NCBI GenBank assembly: GCA_039028975.1
Contig: JBCCHB010000055.1
Location: 29,441-93,440, forward strand
Length of the DNA: 64,000 nucleotides
From: JAHBNG01 sp039028975
Lineage (GTDB): Bacteria; Chloroflexota; Anaerolineae; Caldilineales; Caldilineaceae
Direction of reading: 5' to 3'
Positions 52,383-61,042 of this stretch are shown in pieces. The position numbers and the translations under genes are program-made. The first letter of the stretch is position 1. Each line of letters starts with the position of its first letter. The notes under the pieces are model-generated. The model was not told the origin of the DNA, ran no database searches, and worked only from the letters and a program-made list of their open reading frames with translations.

Positions 52383-53771
52383 TTAATGAAACATCGCTAC
52401 TTTGTCTGACGCCTCATCTGTTTTGCGGCCTGAAAAAAGGAAGCGGTTTAGATATTTGGATAGCCCACGCACCGCGTACTTTTTTATATCAATAAGGACT
52501 TTACGCCACCACAACCACTGATAGTGCTCATCATGTTGCAGCTGAACTTTGTACGAATTTTCTTTGTGAAAAGCCGCCACTTCCCGAGCCGGGGAGAGGC
52601 GCGCTTCGGAACGGTTCGGACCTATCATTTTGGGGTAGAACAAGCTGTTCTCATCGAGATAATTGGCATAGGCATAGGCAAAATCTCCGTAGGTGAAGCG
52701 GCGCCCCTGAGATTCTACAATCTCTGCTTCGGATGCGTCAGCACACAGAATGCGCCCTGTTTCCTCAAGCATAGCCAGCGTATTGGTTGTTTCATCAGTA
52801 CGACAAACTACAATGCTTACACCACTCTTTGTCTTAGATGTGCTGGCTAGCCAAGCATCTCCTACTACAATATCGGCTAGGAAATTAATATGATTGATGC
52901 AGAGGTGACAGCGTGGAATATTAAATGACCGATCAAATGCCACCATATAATCAAAATCTCTACGCCGATTAATGACGCACTCTTCTTCGGGAAAGGAGAT
53001 GCGAAGGGGGCCAACGGGTCCTCCACCACGATAAGACACATCTTGAATGTTGGGGAAGTCTAGCTTTTTGAACTCAGATACAGCTTTTAAAGAGTGCTGG
53101 CTATACATCCATCCACAAATTAGACCAATGGTTACATAAATTCGATTTATCAGATCTGGCTCTGCGTGAAAAATGTAGTTGTAGATCCCTTCAAGCTGGC
53201 AGGGAATAGCGACTAATACATAGCGACCATGATTTTCTTTCAGAAGCGTTAAGGCTTTAGCAAATGACACATTATGGTAGATAGAGCCAGGAAGCCTATC
53301 GATCTCTTCCAGTTCTGTAATGAGAGTTGGTTCATAGGTAAGACCGTTGCTATGCGCCAAAACAATTGCGCCATCCACTTCATCACGAGATAGGTATTCG
53401 ACCAGTAGCTCTTTAATCAATCCACCTGAGCTAGCGTTCATATTTCGTTGCCGATTGGTACTTTGGGCCAGCTTAATGGTCTTTACGACGCCAATAGGGG
53501 TACGCGATTCATCTGGAAATATTTTTTGCTGAAGCATCTCAAAGTCAACCTGAATCGACGGGCAAACTTTGGCCGCCATTGTATTTCCTGGCCCGGATGG
53601 CTCATAGATCATTTTTGTCGAGTTCAGGTGCAGTTCAACTGTCTCATCGACGGCTGAACATGCACCACAGGCAATACAGTGGTGATTTTGAATCACTTGG
53701 CTCAGATCGGTGGGTAATTGATCCTCAGCAGGGCTATTGTTCATGTTGCCCATTATGCTCGCTTGGTTCAT
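52383..53771 (-). CDS. Coenzyme F420 hydrogenase/dehydrogenase beta-subunit-like protein
   Basis: 462 residues from ATG 53771 (GAGG five bases upstream). N-terminal CIACGACSAVD cysteine cluster for an iron-sulfur centre, then NASSGGLIKELLVEYL, PCQLEGIYN, GLICGWMYS, VSYRGGGPVG and a second cysteine set RCHLCINHINFLADIVVGDAW. Such FrhB-like proteins are common in polysaccharide loci next to pyruvyl transferases; reduction of a sugar or ketal precursor is a guess. It overlaps the flippase-like gene by 38 bases. Confidence 0.82.
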   Translation of the reverse strand: MNQASIMGNMNNSPAEDQLPTDLSQVIQNHHCIACGACSAVDETVELHLNSTKMIYEPSGPGNTMAAKVCPSIQVDFEMLQQKIFPDESRTPIGVVKTIKLAQSTNRQRNMNASSGGLIKELLVEYLSRDEVDGAIVLAHSNGLTYEPTLITELEEIDRLPGSIYHNVSFAKALTLLKENHGRYVLVAIPCQLEGIYNYIFHAEPDLINRIYVTIGLICGWMYSQHSLKAVSEFKKLDFPNIQDVSYRGGGPVGPLRISFPEEECVINRRRDFDYMVAFDRSFNIPRCHLCINHINFLADIVVGDAWLASTSKTKSGVSIVVCRTDETTNTLAMLEETGRILCADASEAEIVESQGRRFTYGDFAYAYANYLDENSLFYPKMIGPNRSEARLSPAREVAAFHKENSYKVQLQHDEHYQWLWWRKVLIDIKKYAVRGLSKYLNRFLFSGRKTDEASDKVAMFH

Positions 53772-54741
53772 CTTGTCCTCGCATAAGGTCTTGCCACATA
53801 ATCAGGCCAAATAGTCCGCCCATAATCACAAAGGCAATTGTTGAAACAGCTCGCTGCAGCAATGTAATTGTTACACCTTCAGCAAATCCCAAACCAGTCA
53901 TATCAGAGATAAACCCTACCAGTGCCTCCCGTACACCTAAATTCCCCGGCGTAAGCGAAAAAAAGAAGCTCATCTGCGTGGCAATTGCGGCAAAAAAGAG
54001 CGGTATAACCCTTACACTAAAGTCTAGCGTATAGTATGATACATACATCCAGAGAAAGAAGACGAAAGAACTGGCCATAATGAGAAGAACCATCTGAACA
54101 ATATAACTACTGTCTGAGCGGAGTAACTCCCACCCCTCGAGCGCAGTGCGCAATTTGCGAATTATCCAATGTTCACCTTTGAGATATCGTTGAGAAAATA
54201 AAGCGAACGGCAGCGCTACAATCCCAACGGCGATGATGGCCCACCAGACAGTCAAATTCCATTCATCTTCGGTAATGCCTATGAGTACTAGGGCAACACA
54301 GCCTTCAATTGTCAGGACGACTGCAAGCAATACGGCATTACCGTAAACCATGCTGCCAAAATGTTTAAAGGGAAACGAGTACTTCTTCTTTAGGTAGGCG
54401 GCACTGACCAAATAGTCGCCTCGGGCGGGAACGAACATGTTGATCAGATTTGTTACCATGGATAAGCCATACCAATCGATAAAATCTAAATCAACCCCTA
54501 ACTTTCGAGCGGTAACCTTCTGCACAAGTGCTCTTGGAATTGATAGCAGCAGCCATGCGCCAAATAGCCAGATCAAGTTAACAGGACGAACCGTCAGCAA
54601 CTGCGTCACTTTATCGGTCTCGCCGAGTAGGTAATAGACGATTGCACTCGTAACAGCGAAAGTGAACCCCCATGTCAGAATCGATTTAAACTTTGTCTGC
54701 CCAGTGCCTTGGGCAAAAATTGCATTGAGCCTTGTGTACAT
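53734..54741 (-). CDS. LPG synthase TM-domain family (UPF0104) membrane protein
   Basis: 335 residues, seven or eight hydrophobic segments. Signature parts: RALVQKVTARKLG, MVTNLINMFVPARGDYLVSAAYLKKKY and FFFSLTPGNLGVREALVGF (the PGxxGxxE-type motif). The family includes lysyl-PG flippases and relatives found in polysaccharide and lipid loci. No synthase domain is attached, so it probably acts in lipid or lipid-sugar translocation. Confidence 0.83.
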   Translation of the reverse strand: MYTRLNAIFAQGTGQTKFKSILTWGFTFAVTSAIVYYLLGETDKVTQLLTVRPVNLIWLFGAWLLLSIPRALVQKVTARKLGVDLDFIDWYGLSMVTNLINMFVPARGDYLVSAAYLKKKYSFPFKHFGSMVYGNAVLLAVVLTIEGCVALVLIGITEDEWNLTVWWAIIAVGIVALPFALFSQRYLKGEHWIIRKLRTALEGWELLRSDSSYIVQMVLLIMASSFVFFLWMYVSYYTLDFSVRVIPLFFAAIATQMSFFFSLTPGNLGVREALVGFISDMTGLGFAEGVTITLLQRAVSTIAFVIMGGLFGLIMWQDLMRGQDEPSEHNGQHEQ

Positions 54742-54760
54742 TAATGCTCAGCTTCATTTC

Positions 54761-54810
54761 CAAACGGTAGTTTGGTACCTTTGGTAGAGCTAAAGAAAAC
54801 TACAGTTTTG
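54761..54810. repeat. Diverged family A-like palindrome
   Basis: CAAACGGTAGTTT (54761) and AAACTACAGTTTTG (54797-54810) are inverted and resemble the arms of the repeats at 3612 and 8279, but flanks differ. Confidence 0.5.
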
Positions 54811-54873
54811 AAATCGATCGCAGTATAGCTTCAAAATCGAACACGTAGGACTTTAGAACTTGATTCTACAGGT

Positions 54874-56145
54874 TCAGATTCGTTTCAGAATTTCTATAGC
54901 GATTTCTGCATTCTGTTCTGCTTGCCGTTTGACTTCTGGCAGATATTCCCCGATTTCTGCTCGAATTTTTGCTCGTTCCGACCATAGCTCTCGTACATAT
55001 GGAACTAAGGCTTCCGGTGTTAGACTGTCGTGCTGAATTGCAAAACGATCCTGTCCAACCATTTGCATCATCTCCAAATATTTATGGCTCCAGGCTACGG
55101 CAAGGCCTGGGACGCCCGATGACATGGCTGCAACCATAAAATGGAATCGCGACCCAACTGCTACTTCAGCCCTTGCAATGATACCTTTAAGTATTGTGGC
55201 AGAGACATGGTCCCGCAACACACGAACATTTGTGCTGCTCTGGCAGAATTGCAAAGTATTTTCGCAAACGTCAAGATCATCTAATGGAGAAACCGCTGAT
55301 GCTCTAGCATGGGGTACAAGTAATACCTGCTCACCAGTGAGTGTAACCAATTCATCGGCTACTGTAGCCATTAATTTAGAATAGGTCTCTGGCCCATCAC
55401 TTTTGCTTACTTTCATGTTGACAACAAAACTAGGGCCAACGACACAAAACGGTCTCTGTACGTCAATTCCTGCATTGGATAAGGTTTGATCTACCTCATT
55501 TTGAGAAGCTGGTGGCAAGACAAAAGCAACATCTGGAAGCTCATAGATTGTCCTTTGAGGAAGAAGTTCACGGACAAATTGTGCACTCTTCTGACCGCGG
55601 GCAACCAATGCTTCAGCCCGAGCAAGAAAGAAGCGAGACGTCCAATATGTCCAGGGCTTTGTAAATGGCCCCATTGCTTGTGATGCCTTCATCCATGGTT
55701 TTCCCATGGCAACGGCGGGCATAAGCCATAAGCTATTTATCAGTAGCCCAGAGAGTGTCCGATCATCGGTAAAAGAAATTCCAGAGAGATCAATCAGCAG
55801 ATCATGCTCATGATAGGCTCGAAAAGGACCACGAGCAATCCAAGGGACAGGTAAACCCGAAACACGAAATAGAGAGCAGAGCAGAGAAAAGGGAACCCCT
55901 AAAAACAACTGTGTTGATGTTGGGAAAGGAATGAGTTGCCATTGTAGTTCAGTACTGGCTGCGAGATCGGCCCGAGGGTATTTTGACAAGATGCTGATGT
56001 CGACTTGGCCTAACCGCTTCTCGAGCGAATCGACTATCGAGATATAGAGCGCTGGGCCACCCATGTTTCCTGAAAGGGCTGCACCACAAAGCAAAATTTT
56101 GTAAGGTTCTTGCGCTTCTTTAGCACGGGTTCGCTTATTCATCAT
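54874..56145 (-). CDS. Polysaccharide pyruvyl transferase family protein
   Basis: 423 residues. GT-B-like fold with ILLCGAALSGNMGGPALYISIVDSL at the start, LLIDLSGISFTDDRTLSGLL, and a C-terminal VAVGSRFHFMVAAMSSGVPGLAVAWSHKYLEMM block, the best family marker. These enzymes add a pyruvate ketal to sugars, using phosphoenolpyruvate. The start is preceded by the methyltransferase stop by seven bases. Confidence 0.88.
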   Translation of the reverse strand: MMNKRTRAKEAQEPYKILLCGAALSGNMGGPALYISIVDSLEKRLGQVDISILSKYPRADLAASTELQWQLIPFPTSTQLFLGVPFSLLCSLFRVSGLPVPWIARGPFRAYHEHDLLIDLSGISFTDDRTLSGLLINSLWLMPAVAMGKPWMKASQAMGPFTKPWTYWTSRFFLARAEALVARGQKSAQFVRELLPQRTIYELPDVAFVLPPASQNEVDQTLSNAGIDVQRPFCVVGPSFVVNMKVSKSDGPETYSKLMATVADELVTLTGEQVLLVPHARASAVSPLDDLDVCENTLQFCQSSTNVRVLRDHVSATILKGIIARAEVAVGSRFHFMVAAMSSGVPGLAVAWSHKYLEMMQMVGQDRFAIQHDSLTPEALVPYVRELWSERAKIRAEIGEYLPEVKRQAEQNAEIAIEILKRI

Positions 56146-56152
56146 TTCAATG

Positions 56153-56728
56153 TTACGCCACTATCTTGAGCATCAGCGTGTGTCCAATTTTGGGAAATTG
56201 CCGAAGCATACTTTCGAAAGGCAAAAATTGTACCTCGCCATGCACAAGGCCAAAGCGATTCAGATCGTCTACTGTGTATTGGGTGCGAATTCCCTTTTGC
56301 GCCCACCATCCCTTCATTCCGAATAGGGTCTTCATGGCATCCCAAGGGGAATTCCCATTGGGAACCAGAATCCAAATATGGCCGCCCTGCTTTGTTACCC
56401 GGATAGTCTCATCCACAAAGGGTTCCAACTGTACGTATTGGGCCATGGCACAAGCCCACACACCATCGAACGAGTCATCTGCAAAGGGCAATTCCTCGGC
56501 GCTAGCCACAATTTTTCCATCATGGTCAAGTAAGCTGAGTATCTCAAAGTCAACATCAAGACTATAGACATCTCCACGCAGGTACGGCAGATAATCACCG
56601 AGACCACCGCCACAATCCAATATTTTCCCGGTCAATGTTTGGGCACAGTGCTTTCGATAGGCTGTAATACGGGACCGATGGAGCGTTAGTCTGGATTCAG
56701 GTAATCGAGCATATGGCGTAGCATTCAT
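56153..56728 (-). CDS. SAM methyltransferase, type 11
   Basis: 191 residues. ILDCGGGLGDYLPYL (motif I), VYSLDVDFEIL, ASAEELPFADDSFDGVWACAMAQYV, then a TKQGGHIWILVPNG strand. Small single-domain enzyme, probably for a sugar hydroxyl or carboxyl. Part of the tightly packed upstream half of the locus. Confidence 0.87.
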   Translation of the reverse strand: MNATPYARLPESRLTLHRSRITAYRKHCAQTLTGKILDCGGGLGDYLPYLRGDVYSLDVDFEILSLLDHDGKIVASAEELPFADDSFDGVWACAMAQYVQLEPFVDETIRVTKQGGHIWILVPNGNSPWDAMKTLFGMKGWWAQKGIRTQYTVDDLNRFGLVHGEVQFLPFESMLRQFPKIGHTLMLKIVA

Positions 56729-56745
56729 TTCTGCACTGTATGACC

Positions 56746-57780
56746 TTATGACAAGCTTGACGCAGTCTCAATCTGCTGAATCACAAACTGGGTTACATCT
56801 ATGTTTTGAGAGAGCATGTTATTCCTTCTTTGCATCCATTGCTCTTTACTCTCCGTATCTTGGATCAATTCCATAGCATATTCGAGGGCTTGTTCAGCTC
56901 TTGAAAAGGAATAGACCAACTGCTGCTGCTCAAGCTCTACAAAGTTACCCATTGTGCCAACCAATGACGATACGTAGACCGATGGTGTCCCCAAAACGCC
57001 AGCCTCAGTAGCCATGGTTGCCCCTTCCCCTATGTATAGATCGGCAAAAGCGATCACATGGTGCATTTTGTGTGAAGGGACTGTCAAACGAAATGGCTCA
57101 AATTCTGCAGGAAGTTTCGCCTCTGACGAGATAAAGACCCGTCCATATTGGCCCAGAATTTCAACTGATTTTTGTTTGAGTGTGTTCGAGAAACCATAAT
57201 GTCCAACATCATGACTTGCATTCCACGCTACAAATCGCAAAATGAAAAATCGTTCATTCTCGTCGATACCCAAATCATTCACGATCTGTCTATCTGGCTG
57301 AAAATAACGTGGATCTAGATAAGCAATCTCATGGTATCCTTTATAACGGATCTGTCGCTCACCAAGGTCTTTTAAAAAACAGGCAGGCGTACAGATCTTG
57401 CTAGCGAATGGATTCGTCAACCAACGGTCAATTGCCACATGCTCTGTATCGGTAAAAACAAGCGATGGGACACGAAGCACTTTACAAACAGGAGCAATAA
57501 AAACACCCCCAATGGCTGTGACAACATCTGGCTTAACCTCGCGAATTAAATTGAATAAGGCAAATTCCCGTTCTATAAATTCTCGATAGAGACTCCATTT
57601 CCCATTACCCATCCCTGAGAGCATTCGATATGGAAAACCGTAGGATTCTAATAGATCCAGTGTAACGTCTTTGTCACGTGCCGAAATCGATATTTCATGA
57701 CCGCTGTTTTGAAGGTGCTGAATTGCATGTTTGAAAAAATGAACATGCCCAGGATGCCCGATATCAAACAGAATACGCAT
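56746..57780 (-). CDS. DUF354 family GT-B-like protein
   Basis: 344 residues. RILFDIGHPGHVHFFKHAIQHL at the N-terminus, VVTAIGGVFIAPVCKVL and TDTEHVAIDRWLTNPFASKICTP in the first half, and IGEGATMATEAGVLGTPSVYVSS in the second, all typical of DUF354, a family related to glycosyltransferases and sugar-nucleotide 2-epimerases. Exact reaction unknown. Confidence 0.87.
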   Translation of the reverse strand: MRILFDIGHPGHVHFFKHAIQHLQNSGHEISISARDKDVTLDLLESYGFPYRMLSGMGNGKWSLYREFIEREFALFNLIREVKPDVVTAIGGVFIAPVCKVLRVPSLVFTDTEHVAIDRWLTNPFASKICTPACFLKDLGERQIRYKGYHEIAYLDPRYFQPDRQIVNDLGIDENERFFILRFVAWNASHDVGHYGFSNTLKQKSVEILGQYGRVFISSEAKLPAEFEPFRLTVPSHKMHHVIAFADLYIGEGATMATEAGVLGTPSVYVSSLVGTMGNFVELEQQQLVYSFSRAEQALEYAMELIQDTESKEQWMQRRNNMLSQNIDVTQFVIQQIETASSLS

Positions 57781-57786
57781 GGCTGG

Positions 57787-58845
57787 TTAGCGAAGCCCTT
57801 GGTTATATTGCATGTCAAACCACATTGCGAAAAAGAGAGATTGCAAGCCTGAAACAAACAAGAATGTGGCAAACAAGGCACTGGTCGCCGCCACTGGGCC
57901 GATGAATAATCGAAGGAGCAGGAGATAGATTCCTAATCCCACCCCCAAAGGCAGCAGGGATAAGCCTAGTCCATAAAAGAAGACTAGTGGATGAAAATCC
58001 CGAATGACGTATTTCTGCATCATGCGGTAAAGAAAAAGCTTCCACAATAGCCAAGAGAGCTTGGGAATCATGCGCAGTGGTTTGATGCCAGACTTCTCGC
58101 CGATATTGTAGACGGGCTTAATGGGCACATCTCGTACACGAAAGTTATAGATGTTTAGCCGAACCAGTAGATCATTGGGCTGACCATACCGCTTGTACAT
58201 CTGATTCCAATTGATTCGCTTTAACGCTGCCAGATTAATTGCTGTGTATCCACTTTGGGAATCTGCCACGTGCCAATATCCTGAGGCAATTTTCGTTAGT
58301 AGAGACATAGCTGAGTTACCCAAATAGCGAACCCGCGGAATCTGCTCCCAGGCATCGCCTGTAAACAGCCGGTTCCCTTTGGCATAATCAACTTCGTCTG
58401 CTACGACCGGATCGAGAAGCGCTGGCATGTCGTCTGGATCCATCTGAGCATCGCCAGCCATCACCACGGCAACATCAATCTCCTCATCGCGACACCACAT
58501 ATAACCGGACGCAATCGCTCCGCCAACGCCCTGATTGACTTTATGTTGGATGAGTACGAAGCGACTTGGATCGGCGTCTACAAATTTCTGAACTTGTGCT
58601 GCGGTATTGTCCTGACTGCAATCATCGATCACAACGACTTGGCTTACAAAATCGGGAACCGTTTCGAGTGTACGCTGAATCAGAATTTCTTCGTTATATG
58701 CAGGGACAACAACGCCGATACGTTTGCCTTTGTAGGAGCGTTGGTGATTAGGGCTGAAATTTGCCGCTTGATTGATTGTCTCTGACGTCATCTCACGATG
58801 TGAAACAAGCGTTTTTTGCGCAGTCATAATATGCTCAGAACTCAT
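57787..58845 (-). CDS. GT2 family glycosyltransferase with membrane tail
   Basis: 352 residues from ATG 58845; later ATGs at 58827 and 58791 are possible. GVVVPAYNEEILIQRTLETV, VVVIDDCSQDNTA, NQGVGGAIASGYMWC, VVMAGDAQMDPDDMPAL (DxD-type), as in dolichol-phosphate mannose synthase relatives. Two C-terminal hydrophobic segments (about 285-340) anchor it. It may make a lipid-phosphate sugar, which would serve as donor for the GT39 enzyme at 50149. Confidence 0.9.
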   Translation of the reverse strand: MSSEHIMTAQKTLVSHREMTSETINQAANFSPNHQRSYKGKRIGVVVPAYNEEILIQRTLETVPDFVSQVVVIDDCSQDNTAAQVQKFVDADPSRFVLIQHKVNQGVGGAIASGYMWCRDEEIDVAVVMAGDAQMDPDDMPALLDPVVADEVDYAKGNRLFTGDAWEQIPRVRYLGNSAMSLLTKIASGYWHVADSQSGYTAINLAALKRINWNQMYKRYGQPNDLLVRLNIYNFRVRDVPIKPVYNIGEKSGIKPLRMIPKLSWLLWKLFLYRMMQKYVIRDFHPLVFFYGLGLSLLPLGVGLGIYLLLLRLFIGPVAATSALFATFLFVSGLQSLFFAMWFDMQYNQGLR

Positions 58846-58874
58846 CTATTGAGTACAGATAGTTTTTCGGCAAC

Positions 58875-59402
58875 TTACGGCGATGTATTTTGGGTATTGT
58901 GTAGAGTAAGCTCAACACCATCGATTGAAATTAATGGAATCTCAGGGGCATGGGATTCACGACTCGTGCCTACCTGTATCCCCATTTCCAAACAAGTTAA
59001 TCGACAAATATCGGCAATTTCTCCATCGCCATCGATCACTACCTGTTCATATCCTAGATTCCGTACCTCATCCAGAAGCCGCTTTGACGCTTCACGCGTC
59101 CTCCGGTAAAGCGTCATGGAATAGGCCACGTACTCTTTCGCCAAGGTCGCTTTGCGGGAGATGCCTTGGGGTGTTAGCAGGTAACTCCAATGCCATCGAT
59201 CAATTCGCTTGATTTTGACATACCCTTTGGCCGCCCACTTTTTCAAGTACCAGTTTACGGTCCCAACAGCCACGCCAGCCTGTGCAGCAAGATCTGCTTG
59301 GCTCGTTTCAGGCTGCGCCTCCAATGCCTCTAGCAGCTGCCACTCATTTTCGATTGTATTCGTAGATGAGGTTGGATTGCCCTCTCGGTTTGTAGCGTTC
59401 AT
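58875..59402 (-). CDS. MarR_EPS-type winged-helix regulator with extra C-terminal domain
   Basis: 175 residues. The first 100 match the EPS-associated MarR pattern (WQLLEALEAQPETSQADLAAQAGV, VAVGTVNWYLKKWAAKGYVKI, YLLTPQGISRKATLAKEYV). About 65 further residues (LLDEVRNLGYEQVVIDGDGEIADICRLTC...) look like the first beta-alpha-beta of a Rossmann-like fold, as in sugar-acetyltransferase PglD or regulators that may sense a nucleotide sugar. It heads the polysaccharide block to its left. Two TGAATTCA palindromes lie directly before its start. Confidence 0.82.
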   Translation of the reverse strand: MNATNREGNPTSSTNTIENEWQLLEALEAQPETSQADLAAQAGVAVGTVNWYLKKWAAKGYVKIKRIDRWHWSYLLTPQGISRKATLAKEYVAYSMTLYRRTREASKRLLDEVRNLGYEQVVIDGDGEIADICRLTCLEMGIQVGTSRESHAPEIPLISIDGVELTLHNTQNTSP

Positions 59403-59420
59403 TGAAATAAAGATTCAGCC

Positions 59421-59443
59421 ATTGAATTCAATCAGTGAATTCA
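59421..59443 (-). promoter_or_regulatory. Candidate operator pair for the MarR_EPS-type regulator
   Basis: ATTGAATTCAAT (59421-59432) and TGAATTCA (59436-59443) are adjacent palindromes 19-41 bases upstream of the regulator start. Confidence 0.45.
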
Positions 59444-59849
59444 TCTGGAAAATTCTACCATCTCAATGTGCGAGAGTCAACTAGGCCAATAGTACTAATT
59501 TCGGCGAGCCATTTGCCTTTGGGGACAGTTTCGGCGGCAATCCACTTAAGATAACCTGGATGACTTTGCCCCAAACGGCTTAGCGACTGCGGACGAATAG
59601 ACTCGTGAGAGACGGTTGGGCAAGGAGCAAGATAGTGAAAGAAGAACCAAACAGTAGTGGTAGACTATGCATTACAGCATACTGTAAATTATGATAGTTA
59701 GGTCATTCTAAAAAATAAATTACCCAGAAGCTGTGGAGGTTCTCTCATTCAGTGTATTCTCGAGTAATCCGGTGTTAGAGGACGCCTTCTCCGCGTATAC
59801 TTAATTTTTGGAATGGCCTTATGACGGTATATTTAGTAACAAAGCGGGC
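59444..59849. other. Non-coding gap between regulator and 2-epimerase gene
   Basis: No gene supported. A TTACAG-CATA-CTGTAA dyad lies at 59672-59687. The promoter of the regulator and the genes after it is probably in this gap. Confidence 0.45.
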
Positions 59850-60956
59850 TTATCCGATTGTATCACTACTTCGCATGACATCAACGACTCGAGCCGCTGC
59901 ACAACCATCCCAGCGATCAGGGCAGCTAGCTTGGCTAGCATCTTCCTGTTTTACCTCATTCAGACGATCTAGAATCGATTTCACCAATACCTCACGATCA
60001 TTTTGTATCAATTGATTTGTCCCGTGGGTAATCGTCACCGGACGCTCTGTATTTGGTCGTACAGTAAAGCATGGGGTGCCTAAATAGGTGGTCTCTTCTT
60101 GAACGCCACCTGAATCAGTCAGGACGAGGCGGGCATGAGCTTGCAGTGCCAAAAAGTCGAGATATCCCAATGGTTGAATCAGTTGGAAATTTGCTGACTG
60201 TGGCTCGATACCCAGTTTTGCCATGCGTTGGCGGGTGCGCGGATGCACGGGAAAAAGGACCATACAATGGCTAGCAATGTGCTCTAGGGCTTCAATTAAC
60301 GTGCGTAGCCGCTCAGCCTCATCTACGTTACCAGGACGATGGAGCGTTGCTAACACAAATTGATCGAGACCGTAGTTTGCCTGTAAGGCTGGCCAACGTT
60401 CTTCGGATTTGGGGCGTAGTCGAACAAGTGTATCGATCATCACATTCCCCACAAAGTGAATCTTTTTTGGCGCGATCCCTTCCCGAAGCAGATTTTCGTC
60501 TCCATCTCTTGATGGCGTTAAGAGTAAGTCTGCCAGCTGGTCTGTTACCAGTCGATTAATCTCTTCTGGCATGGACCGGTCGAAGGAACGTAGTCCTGCT
60601 TCAAGATGAGCTACTTTGACGCCCAATTTACTTGCCACAAGCGTGCAGGCCATCGTAGAGTTGACATCGCCTGGGACCATGATCCAATCGGGCTGATGGT
60701 CCAAAATGATGGATTCAAAGCGCTCCATGATTCGGGCTGTCTGTATAGCATGAGAGCCAGAGCCGACCTCTAGGTTGATGTTTGGGCGAGGTAACTCCAA
60801 TTCATTGAAGAAAATCTCAGACATCTGGGCATCATAGTGTTGGCCGGTATGGACGAGCATCTGCTCAAATTCGTTCGGATGGTTGGCCATTTCCTGCATG
60901 ACAGGCGCGATTTTCATAAAATTAGGCCGCGCACCCACAACATGGATGATTTTCAT
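59850..60956 (-). CDS. wecB: UDP-N-acetylglucosamine 2-epimerase (WecB family)
   Basis: 368 residues. Family motifs: HVVGARPNFMKIAPVM at the N-terminus, LVHTGQHYDAQMSEIFF, HLEAGLRSFDRSMPEEINR, ATLHRPGNVD, LTDSGGVQEETTYLGTP and TVRPNTERPVT. It converts UDP-GlcNAc to UDP-ManNAc. A second member lies upstream at 61043; the two are clearly diverged, so they probably have different substrates. Confidence 0.93.
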   Translation of the reverse strand: MKIIHVVGARPNFMKIAPVMQEMANHPNEFEQMLVHTGQHYDAQMSEIFFNELELPRPNINLEVGSGSHAIQTARIMERFESIILDHQPDWIMVPGDVNSTMACTLVASKLGVKVAHLEAGLRSFDRSMPEEINRLVTDQLADLLLTPSRDGDENLLREGIAPKKIHFVGNVMIDTLVRLRPKSEERWPALQANYGLDQFVLATLHRPGNVDEAERLRTLIEALEHIASHCMVLFPVHPRTRQRMAKLGIEPQSANFQLIQPLGYLDFLALQAHARLVLTDSGGVQEETTYLGTPCFTVRPNTERPVTITHGTNQLIQNDREVLVKSILDRLNEVKQEDASQASCPDRWDGCAAARVVDVMRSSDTIG

Positions 60957-60996
60957 TACTTCTTTCTACTTCTCTTGGTAATAATTATTTGGTCCA

Positions 60997-61036
60997 CGTT
61001 TCGTAACGGCTTGAACTATCAAGCCATTACGAAACG
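60997..61036 (+). terminator. Long hairpin with T-run on the plus strand
   Basis: 18-bp arms (60997-61014, 61019-61036) with one mismatch and a 4-nt loop, followed on the plus strand by ATTTTTTC. It has the form of a rho-independent terminator facing right, but both flanking genes run left. Confidence 0.7.
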
Positions 61037-61042
61037 ATTTTT

